From Prorocentrum cordatum (taxonomy: Eukaryota > Sar > Dinophyceae > Prorocentrales > Prorocentraceae): 64,000 bases of DNA. The stretch lies in assembly GCA_963575745.1 (NCBI GenBank), contig CAUYUJ010018539.1:47501-111500 (forward strand), written 5' to 3'. The position numbers and the translations under genes were made by a program. This document shows, piece by piece, positions 21,823 through 30,900 of this stretch (positions are counted from its first letter, which is position 1; the number at the start of each line of letters is the position of its first letter). The notes under the pieces were generated by a model that was not told the origin of the DNA, ran no database searches, and saw only the letters and a program-made list of their open reading frames with translations.

Positions 21823-22536
21823 CTACACGGGAGCCCCCTCGGATGCACCCCCCCCCCAGCCCCCAGCGAAGCCCTTGGGCCGCTCCCTGACGGCCCGGTC
21901 GAGCGCTCCCTCTGCCTGCCGTTCCCTCTGGATGTCCCTGCCAGGCCCAAGAGTTTCGCCGACAGTCCGCGTTATCTGGGCGGGGCGCGCTGGCGGAAGA
22001 AAGAACACGCCCGACGCCTGCCTCTCGCCCTTCCCCCTTCCTGGATGTCCACAACGATTACGGAAATAATGGGCACGATAACAACAGACAGCGGCCGCAG
22101 TTCGGCAGGCGGCCTTCTGTCTCAAACGGGCAACCCTGCTCAACATGGGCAGGAACTGCTGTCGGTCTTCGTACCCATTCTTCCCGTACGCATTTCGATC
22201 GTGCCGAAGCTGCCATCGGCTACACGTAAGAATGGCCCTAGGCAGGAGTGACCTTAGGAGCGCTTTTTTCGGGGGCCGCGGGGAGGCCGAAACGGATCGC
22301 CCAAGCATCTTCCTTGGCATCGCACTCAATAATCTGGGAGCCCCAGTGCTCCCGCACCAAGGGTCACTCCGGCGAAAGGGCACTCCTACGTGTAGCCGAT
22401 TGCTGCACGCTCCCTTCCTCCCTCCTACCCTCCCGGCCCTTTGCGCCTGCTTCGCCCGTGCCGCCGCCTCCTCGCTATTCCAAGGCAGTGCGGGCTGCTT
22501 GGGCATGCTGCGTTTCCCGGACCTCTCCCTTCCCAA
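21823..22536 (-). pseudogene. Possible decayed retroelement gag-like sequence
   Basis: Open on the minus strand for 237 codons. The middle (about 22230-22000) has balanced composition and an imperfect zinc-knuckle-like stretch, CCYRAHYFRNRCGHPG, near 22055. It lacks the canonical CX2CX4HX4C spacing as read. The outer parts are Arg/Gly/Pro-rich. No protease or reverse transcriptase lies next to it. A retroelement origin is a guess from the Cys/His cluster alone. Confidence 0.2.
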
Positions 22537-22924
22537 GATGGTTCCGGGAGGGCCTCGGACGAAGGCCCCACGGTAGCCAAAAACAGCCCCGGGACGGCCC
22601 AGGTAGCACGCGTGAGAGCCACGAGGGGTGTCACGGGTGACGGCCTGCTGGGCGGTGCTCGCAGCGTCACCGCGCAGAGTGCTGCGCCAGCACGGGGGAG
22701 TTTCGTGTCGCAGGGAGCTAGATACTGCGTCCGCGCTTCAGACGGACCAGAGGCTCCCGAATCCACATACTTCGCTACACCTGGCTCCCCTCATCACTGT
22801 AGAGACGCCTGCCCCATACCCCCGCCACAGACCAGGTGTGATCGGCGAGCCTTCATAGACTTCGCCACCTCCTTGTACTCGTTGTCCATTTTCCTGGCAG
22901 GCAACCCCGACATTCCGAAAACAA
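22537..22924. other. No gene recognised; family D-like start
   Basis: CCCGGGACGGCCCAGG-type words occur at 22560-22630, then mixed sequence up to the leader of A3. Confidence 0.35.
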
Positions 22925-24333
22925 TTATCCTGGCGAAAGACCCAACCATATGCAGTTGTGGGTACCGCAATTGTGAAAATCGTCTTCGGTGAAACTCCCT
23001 ATGGGGCCACGAAGCGCTTCACTGGGTGGGGAGGAACGCTGTTCTGGGTGAGTGGTGTTTCAAGTAATCTTTCCGGGACGCATGCGGACAGTCCCACTGG
23101 GGGCTTCGGTGGAGCTCCCTATGGGGCCACGAAACGCTGTACTGGGTAAGTGTAAATGCCAAATTGGTCTTCCCGGACGCATGCGGACGATCCCACTGGG
23201 GTCTTCGGTGGAGCTCACTAAAGAGCCACGAAACGCTGTAATGGGTGGGTAAAAATGCCACGTTGGGTTTTCGGGACGCATGCGGACGGTGGCACTGGGG
23301 CCTTCCGGTGGAGTTCCCTACGGGGCCACGAAATTCCGGACTGGGTGGGTGAAAATGCCACAATGGGTGTTTCGGGACGCTTGCGGACGGTCCCACTGGG
23401 GCCTTCGGTGGAGCTCCCTGTGGAGCCACGAAACGCTGCACTGGGCGTGTGAAAATGCAACATTGGGTGTGCGGGACGCATGTGGACGGTGGCACTGGGG
23501 CCTTCGGTGGAGCTCCCTGTGGGGCCACGAAACGCTGCACTGAATGGGGGGACGCATGTGGACGGTGTCACTGGGACCTTCGGAGGAGCTCCCTATGAGG
23601 CCACAAATCGCTGCACTGAGTGGGGGGGACGCATGTGGACGGTGGCACTGGGGCCTTCGGTGGAGCTCCCTATGGGGCCACGAAACGCTTTATTGAGTTT
23701 GGGGGGCGCATGTGGACGGTGGCACTGGGGCCTTCGGTGGAGCTCCCTATGGGGCCACGAAGCGCTGCGCTGAGTGGGAGGAGACGCATGTGGACGGTGG
23801 CACTGGGGCCTTCGGTGGAGCTCCCTATGGGACAACGAAACGCTGTACTGAATGGGGGGGGACGCATGTGGACGATGGCACTGGGACCTTCGGAGGAGCT
23901 CCCTATGAGGCCACGAAGCGCTGCACTGAGTGGGGGGGACGCATGTGGACGGTGGCACTGGGGCCTTCGGTGGAGCTCCCTATGGGGCCACGAAGCGCTG
24001 TACTGAGTGGGGGGGGCGCATGTGGACGGTGGCACTGGGGCCTTCGGTGGAGCTCCCTATGGGGCTACGAAACGCTGTACTGGGTGGGTGAAATGCAAGG
24101 AAGAGGGGGAGGAGGGAGGAGGAGGATGAGGAGGAGGAGAGGAGAGGAGAGGAGAGGAGAGGAGAGGAGAGAGAGGAGAGGAGGAGAGGAGAGAGGAGAG
24201 GAGAGGAGAGGAGAGGAGAGGAGAGGAGGAGATGAGAGGAGAGGAGAGGAGAGGAGAGGAGAGGAGAGGAGAGGAGGAGAACGCGTGGACCGTCTCTTCA
24301 AAACGAGGACCCAACAACACAGGTTGGTTGGGA
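22925..24333 (+). mobile_element. Family A composite repeat, copy A3 (best preserved)
   Basis: Leader ATCCTGGCGAAAGACCC, then AACCATATGCAGTTGTGGG, then TACCGCAATTGTGAAAATC (22928-22982). The array is anchored on GGAGCTCCCTATGGGG at about 100-bp spacing for five units (23111-23509), then at 75-80 bp spacing (23585-24050). A nearly pure GAGGAGA tract follows (24100-24280). The tail is CGTCTCTTCAAAACGAGG, then ACCCAACAACACAGG, then TTGGTTGGG, ending at 24332. Unit lengths are not multiples of three, so frames shift from unit to unit and the array is not coding. Confidence 0.8.
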
Positions 24334-24904
24334 ACTATGCGATCGGCAGCGTGACGCCGGACACCGCGGCAGCTAGTTAGAAGAGAAGTAAGGCAGATTC
24401 AGAAAGAGGCGGAAGGGCGAAGCGGGGAAGCAAAGGCCACTATAGACCGGCAAAGAGATAATCAGGCAGAGTGGACGACGGAGAGCGACAGCAAGTAGTC
24501 CAGGCCACTTGGAGGGACGGTGTTGCTATCCAGAACATATCATCATAATCACCGTCATCGGCGATTCAATTTATTAGACGACCGATGAACGTCGAGAGCT
24601 GACATAGCCTAGGCCCCGTCCGCTTGAGCACATTCTCTTGAGCGTACACCTCACGCGGCCTGATACCAAGCAAGATGTGCTGATGTGAGATCACCCGTCC
24701 TGGACGCAGACGAACCAGCACTGATTAGGCAAACAAAACACTGGGGATCTGGCAAGAGGCCCCTCAAACTCAAACACACAACCAAGAAGGGTATACATTC
24801 GACATGTGGCGCCCTGAGCCCCATCAGCGAGCAGCTGGCAGCTGAAATATTCAGGCCCAAAAGAGCTTCGTTCGGTACCTGAGGGCGTCCGAACTGTCCG
24901 TCAT
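24334..24904. other. No gene recognised
   Basis: Low-GC mixed sequence. The stretch near 24770-24800 (CTCAAACTCAAACACACAACC) is weakly A/C-rich. No domain was seen in any frame. Confidence 0.35.
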
Positions 24905-25080
24905 GTCATGGGTGCGAAAATTTGAAGAGTCGGGGAGGGGCACTTCAACTGAAAAACACACGGTGCACCAGACGGGAGGGGATCCGCAGTAGTTCTCAGT
25001 AAGAATTGAACACTCAACAACAGCATCAAACACAAGCCGCGCCGCATAATCTCAATCTGGCCACGCACCCAGGGACAATG
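24905..25080 (+). repeat. Family B tail fragment, copy B3
   Basis: GGGGAGGGGCACTTC, CGGTGCACCAGACGG, GAATTGAACACTCAAC and ACGCACCCAGGGACAATGAA correspond in order to the 3' tails of B1 (19425-19575) and B2 (62425-62510). Leader and array are absent. Confidence 0.7.
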
Positions 25081-25097
25081 AATGGCTGTTCTGAAGG

Positions 25098-25258
25098 GGC
25101 CCTGGGACACACAAACAAATACACACACATCACAGGATTCCCCCTATTTTCTGGCTTGTTGTCTTCCCCCCCCCACTTCCCATATTTTCCCAATATCTTC
25201 TAGGGAATCGACGATGAATTGTGTCTGTGTGTTTTTTCCCTTCCTAATGTTCGGCCTC
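25098..25258 (+). repeat. Family C, copy C2 (complete)
   Basis: Starts GGGGCCCTGGGACACACAAA and continues through ACACACACATC, AGGATTCCCC, TTGTCTTCCCCCCC, CTTCCCATATTTTCCC and GGGAATCGACGATG, ending ATTGTGTCTGTGTG, TTTTTTCCC. It begins just beyond the family B tail fragment. Confidence 0.75.
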
Positions 25259-25289
25259 CACTCCCTGACGAAATTCACCAGCATTTCCC

Positions 25290-25395
25290 CATATTTTCTG
25301 GGTTGTTGTCTTCCCCTCCACTTCCCATATTTTCCCATATCTTCTAGGGAATCGACGATATATTGTGTCTGTGTGTTTTTTCCCTTCCTGATGTT
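25290..25395 (+). repeat. Family C, copy C3 (5'-truncated)
   Basis: Follows C2 after about 30 bp. It repeats CCATATTTTCTGGG, TTGTCTTCCCC, CCCATATCTTCTAGGG, AATCGACGATATATTGTG and TTTTTTCCCTTCC. C2 and C3 are followed by closely similar words (AATGTTCGGCCT, GATGTTCGGCCT), consistent with a local tandem duplication. Confidence 0.75.
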
Positions 25396-25714
25396 CGGCC
25401 TGCCCTCCCTGACGAGATTCACCAGCATGGCCACGCCGCCGCCGGACATGCCTCCGCGACGCGCCCGAAGCGGGGGCGATTGCGAGGGGGCAGGCCTGCT
25501 GAGAAGGCGGGCGCGGCTTCTCGGACGCCCGTCGTACTTCTCCGGAGGCCCGAGAGGCCGTCGACGCCTTCTGCGAAGGCCCGCGCTCTGTGCCTTCCCC
25601 GCCGGGCGCGCGGCCGAAGTTCACCACGCGGGCGTTGCCCACGGGCAGGGGGGGCGCCGGCGGTTCGCCACAGGCTGCTTCCACACGGGCGGGTGGTCGC
25701 GACAGAGCCTTCTC
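25396..25714. repeat. GC-rich stretch with AGAAGGC/GCCTTCT words
   Basis: TGCTGAGAAGGCGGGC, GGCTTCTCGG, GCCTTCTGCGAAGGC and similar words form short palindromes. They resemble those at 4846-4930, 34826-35195 and 63290-63390. Confidence 0.5.
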
Positions 25715-25749
25715 TCTCTCTCTCTCGCTCTCTGTCTCTCTCTCCCTCA

Positions 25750-25785
<36 letters not shown>

Positions 25786-25890
25786 GTATGTTTTTTTCTG
25801 CTTCTCGCTGCTTCTTTCTCTCTCTCTCTCTCTCTCTCTCTCCCACGTTCTCGCTCTCTCTCTCTCTCTCTCTCTTCCTTTCCCTCTCTC
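25715..25890 (+). repeat. CT microsatellite with internal TA tract
   Basis: (CT)n, then TATATATATATATGTATG (25771-25790), then TTTTTTTCTGCTTCTC and again (CT)n. A similar CT-TA design occurs at 50600-50900 and 57700-57920. Confidence 0.9.
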
Positions 25891-26199
25891 GCAAAGGTCC
25901 GCGGTTCTCGCCATTTGGTGTTTGCCCATGCGGTCCTTCTGAATGCATCGCCATACCAATTGGCCATGATGCGGTCCACTTCCTGTAATTGCACGGAGGA
26001 TTGTAATGATACGGTGCGCATGAGGGCGGGAAGAAATGAGGCTAGGCCTGACGAATCAAGGCAGCAAGATGGAGCAATGATAAATCGATCACGCCCTGCA
26101 AAACGATCACGAACACCTACGCAATCGCAAGGGACCACGGAAGGGCTGCGATGCACAAGGGGGCGCGGACCATGGGAGTGAAATCCTGGAGGCCTGCGG
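25891..26199. other. No feature recognised
   Basis: Ordinary sequence between the CT tract and the GGA tract. No domain was seen. Confidence 0.3.
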
Positions 26200-26340
26200 A
26201 AAAGGAGAGGGAGGAGGAGGAGGAGGAGGAGGAGGAGGAGGAGGAGAGGAGGAGGAGGAGGAGGAGGAGGAGGAGGAGGAGGAGGAGGAGGAGGAGGAGG
26301 AGGAGGAGGGAGGGAGGAGGAGGAGGAGGAGGAGGAGGAT
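26200..26340 (+). repeat. GGA microsatellite at the 3' side of LINE 1
   Basis: About 44 nearly perfect GGA triplets. On the LINE strand this is (TCC)n immediately after the element. The same triplet flanks the other end of the LINE at 34785-34813. Confidence 0.9.
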
Positions 26341-26469
26341 GCCCGCGGGGTGAGGCGGACCGCGTCGAGCCACGGCCACCCCTGCGATGCGCGCGCCCCA
26401 CGCGCGCCCGCGCCTCGGCGCAGCTACGCGCCCGAGGCTGTCGGCCAGGCCTCACCCCGCGCGGCCCGC

Positions 26470-27960
26470 AGCAGCCTCGCCACCTTGGCTGCGAAGCTTG
26501 GCGAGCTGCTGCGCTCCCGCGCGCCGCACCTCGGCCTCGGCCAGCCGCCTTCGCCGCCCGCAGCCCCTGCTCCGCATCGAGCAGCAGAGTCACCTGCGGG
26601 CGGCAGCCTCTCCTCCAGCAACTCGCCTTCCATGGCCACGTCGTCGCCGCCCGCAGCCCCTGCTTCGCATCGAGCAGCAGGTTCCCCTGCGGGCGGCTGG
26701 ACCTCCTCCTGCGGCCTGACCTCTGTGGCCTCGCGCGGCGGGGGCGGTCCGCCGTCACTGCCACCTGCAGCCACCTCGTCTCCTCTCTGTGCAGGGCCCG
26801 CCACAGGCCGCTGGCACTCGTCCTGCTGCTTGGCCACCTTGGCCACACGCCTCGGCGACTGCGAGGGCGGCGTCAGCTCGGCCAGCCTCGGTGAGCTGCT
26901 GCGCACTCGCGCACGGCGCCGCAGTCCTGGCCCTCCGCCGCCGCCCGCAGCCCCTGCCTCTCCTCGTGCCGCGGCATGGCGCGCCACGGCTGCACACCTG
27001 CCGCCAGCTTGCCCGCTCGGGCCAGCCGCGGCGCTGTGGTCCTCCACGTCGTCCGCCAGCACCTGGTCTCCGCTGGCCTCGCGTGGCTGGGGCGGTCCGC
27101 CGCCGCTGCCACCTGCAGCCACCTCGTCTCCTCTTTCGGCAGGGCCCGTCTCAGGTCGCTGGCTGCCCTCCTGTAGCCTGGCCACCTCGGCCGCCGTCTT
27201 CGGCGCCAGCGAGGGCGGCGTCGGAGCGGCCTGCCTCGGCGAGCTGCTGCACACACCCGCGCGGCGCCGCGGGCCTGGCCCGCCGCCGCCGCCCGCGGGC
27301 CCTGCCTTGCCTCTTGCGGCATCCTGGCGCGCCGCGGCTGCACGCCCTCCGCCAGCTCGCCCTCTCCTGCCAGCCGCACCTCGGTGGCCCTCGGGGTCAG
27401 GGGCCGCAGGAGGCTCGCGTCCTCCCTGCCCCCTGGAGCTCCTTCTGGCTTGCGCAAGGCGTGGCCGTCCTCCTCCCCCGCGACGCCCTGCGCCTGCGGC
27501 GACTGGCCTCTCACCTCCTGCGCGTCGTCCGCCATCCTCGGCGGGGGCGGTCTGCCGCCGCTGCCTCCTGTGGCCACCTCGTCTCCTCCCTCTGCAGGGC
27601 CCGCCTCAGTCCGCTGGCTCTCCTCCTGCTACAGCTTGGCCACCTTGGCCGCCCGCATCGGCGACCTCGAGGGCGGCGTCAGCGCGGCTTGCCTCAGCGA
27701 TCTGCTGCGCACACGCGCGCGGCGCCGCGGGCGTGGCCCTCCGCCGCCGCCCGCAGGCCCTGCTTCGTCTCCTGCCTCGGCCTGGTGCGCCGCGGCTGCA
27801 CACCTGCTGCCAGCACGTCCTCCCAGGCCAGCCGTCGCTCTGGAGCCCTCAGGGGTCGGGGGACGCCGTGGGCCCGCGTCCTCCCCTGCCCCACCACCTG
27901 GAGCACCTCCTGGCGGCCTCAAGGGGTGGCCGTCCTCCTCCTCCGCGATGTCCCGCGGCG
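26470..27960 (-). repeat. Tandem repeats at the LINE 1 3' end, crossing the ORF2 stop
   Basis: Four diverged units. The anchor CTGCTGCGCAC(A/T)CGCGC or a variant lies at about 26504, 26892, 27240 and 27699 (spacings 388, 348 and 459 bp). The last two spacings are multiples of three. The ORF2 frame stays open from just after the TAG (27631-27629) to 26873, about 250 codons. At the stop the sequence reads AAKVAKL-stop, while the next unit reads AKVAKQQ. The stop may therefore be a secondary nonsense change in an originally longer repetitive tail. Confidence 0.7.
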
Positions 27961-30900
27961 ACTGACCTCTCCTCTCCTGCACGTCATCCGCCAGCACCGT
28001 GATGTTGACTGCCACCTCTCTGACCACCTTCGGAGCCAGCCCCTTCCTCAGCCTCGCGACTGCGGCGGCACCTGCAGCCGACGGGACACTCCTGCACTCT
28101 AGGTGGAAGGAGCTCGCTCTGGCCGCGCCTGTGAAGCCGCACGCCCTGCAAGCGACCAGCGGCATCCTGCGCACCAGCAGCCTCCAATCCACAGGCGCAA
28201 GGAGCACCAGGTCATGCGCCGCCCTCTGCTGGGCCTTCAGCCTGTCGTTGGCCCTGATCGCCTCGGCGACGATGCTGCCAGGGCACTCACCTGATCTGCC
28301 TGACCATCTGCAAACCTCGCACCAGGGACGCTGGCCAGGCAGCCTCCGCCAGACGCAGGCCATCCTCGCCGCTGGCTCCTTGCGCACTGGCAGGGCTCGC
28401 TGCACCTTCGTCTTGTCGTGCGTGGTGTCGCTGCCGTCGACCCAGCTGCCGACAGCCGCGCACCACATGGCTGCTCGTTCAACCACGTCTCGGCTCCTCT
28501 CCAGGCGCTCTCTGTCCCGCGCGGGAAGGCGCCCACTGGCCGCCGCAGCCTTTGCCGCCCTGTCAGCCAGTCGGTTGCCGTACCAATCTCTGTACAGCAC
28601 CTCGCCTGCCGCCACCTGCCGCCGCGTACTGTGGCTGGGCATCCACCTGAGGCTAACCTCATGCCCAAGACCTCCTCGCTCGTCCAGCAGGTCCCAGGCT
28701 CGCCGCCACAGGTGCGCCCAGGTGTACGCGTAGCCCGTGGTGCCTACCCTGCCGACCTTGTAGAAGCCGTCGTACACGTACTTGGAGTCGACCACCAGCA
28801 CTGTGACACCTTGGCCAAACCTGAGCGCCATGATCACCGCCGTGAGCTCCCCGCCGTTGATGTCCACGCAGTGGCCCTCCATCTGGCCAGCGATGGAGGC
28901 CCTGTAGCCGTCGCTGTGCGCCTGCAGCGCCACCACACTCCAGCCAACTGCCGCCACCTCCTCGTAGTCCGCCTCGAGCGCCGAGCCGTCGAGAAACAGC
29001 TCGCCTTCAGGAAGGGTGCCTCCTTCGTGGTCGCCCTTCCAGCACACGTCGCTGCACGCTGGCGGGCGGCGGATGCCCCGTGGTGTCGGCCACAGGCACC
29101 TTTCCAGCAGCAGCTGCACCTCAGGCCTCCCGCTCTGCCTTCGAAGAACTGCCAAGTCCTCTGGGATCGTCAGCACCTCACTCCAGCACGGGCAGTCGAA
29201 GTGCCTGTGCATCAGCGTGCCTCTGGCGCCACACCTCAAGCACCCAGCACTGGGCGCCAGCCCCTTCTCCTCCTTGCGCGCCTGAGTCCACTGCCCGTCG
29301 ATGATGAGGGACCTCAGGTAGGCCTGCTCTCGCGCCGTCAACCGAACCCTGGTGCGAGGTGCTCCCTCCTCACGGCGTGGCTCGTCGGCTTTCCTGGCGC
29401 AGCCAGAGGAGGTGAGCCTGACCAGGGGCTCCAGCTCGCCGCCACCAGCCAAGTGCGCGCAACCTGGGGCTTTGCTGACCTGCCTCCACTGCCAGCGCTG
29501 CACTGCTCTCCTCATCAGCTTGGCCACGACCCACGGCGCACAGTCGAAGGGCGCGATGGCCACGCCGTCGTCCATGACCCAGCGGTTGGCGGCGACGACG
29601 TCCCAGCCGATCCTCCTGAGGGAGAGCACCGTCGCCGCGCACGGGCCCTGCACGTGCACCCAGGACACGGGCCGCTTGTCCTCGAGGCCCTGCCACACCA
29701 TGTGCAGCGGCACCCACTGCTCCCAGACCGCACGCAGCAACATCAGCACCGGCTTGCAGGTCGCGTCGTAGATCGGGTCGAGGCCAGCCTGGAGCATGAG
29801 CCCGAGCGACCTGGACTTGCTCGCCGTGGTGTTGGAGACCGCGACGAACGTGAGGGTCCTGGCGCGGTCCAGCTCCCCTTCCGTGCAGCCCGTGATGGCC
29901 GTGCCGTACCCGATGCACGGGTGCAGCCCCGTCTTCACGATCCTCTTGGTGGCCTTCCGCTTGGCCTTGACCACCTGCAGCACTTTGATCCTGCGCAGCC
30001 TGCCTCTCGCCTGCGCCATCCTGTCGTGACGAACAGCCCGTCCTATCCTCTTGCCCCCACTGAAGTCGACCCCCAAGTTCCTCTCCTGCCCCGTGGCGCG
30101 CACCCCCAGCGGCTTCATCAGGCGCTTCTCGAGCTCCTGCCTCGCTGCTGGCACATTCGCTAGCGCCCTGGATTTCTTCACCGCGATCTCTAAGTCGGCC
30201 TCGCCGAGCAACACCTTGAGATGCCTGGCCGCCAGCGTGAGGTCATTGACTGTCCGCTGGAAGCCGCCCACCCTCTTCAAAATGATGTCATCCACGACCA
30301 CCGACATCGCCAGCGTGGGCACCAGCTCCTGAAGCTTGTCCAGCGGCTCCAGCAGCAGCATCTTGAGCATGAGCGTCGCCAGCCCGTCTCCAGGCAGCAC
30401 CGCCTGCTCGGTGCAGATGGCGTTGCTGACGGCTTCGTCCCGCGCCAGCCACCTGGGCGCTCTGTACAAACTCACCTGCAGCTTGAGCTGCCAGAGCGGG
30501 AAGCCCGTCCGCTGGGCGGCCTGGATGAGGCGCCCATGCTGCACCTGCTCGTACGCCTTGAGCAGGTCCAGGAGGATGAGGGCCGCGACCCAGCTGGATG
30601 CATCGCCAGCTTCACGCCCCTTCGCTGTCGCCCACTCGCACTCCACGGCCTGCTGCCAAACTGCCCTCTCGCAGCCTCTGCCGCGCGCCGCCCAGAAGAA
30701 CGGCCGATCATTCCTGCGCTCCCACTCCTCCGCCAGGGGCTTTCGCAACCTCGTCTGCACCCTCGCGAGGACGTGCGCGATGGCCACGGGGCGCACGCCG
30801 CCCAGCCTCTTGGCCAAGAACACGATCTTGCTCTGGATCTGCGGCCACTCCGCGGCCTGCTCGACCGCCACCACGATGTCGATGAGGGTCTCTATCCCCT

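Noticed and set aside
22925-24060. CRISPR array
   Set aside because: The organism is eukaryotic. The spacers between cores are themselves near-identical copies, and no cas genes are present.
22960-24090. Family A arrays as a repeat protein (reading GAFGGAPYGATKR again and again)
   Set aside because: Unit lengths of about 76-78, 89 and 100 bp change the frame from unit to unit, and similar open frames appear on both strands.
25440-25945. Plus-strand 286-codon frame with a Ser/Leu-rich C-terminal part as a membrane protein
   Set aside because: The hydrophobic part is the translated CT/TA microsatellite.
26350-28002. Long plus-strand open frames opposite LINE 1 (26350-28002, 28418-30163, 30221-31475, 33435-34715)
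   Set aside because: They are antisense shadows of GC-rich codons in the LINE ORFs, Pro/Arg/Ser-rich, without domains.
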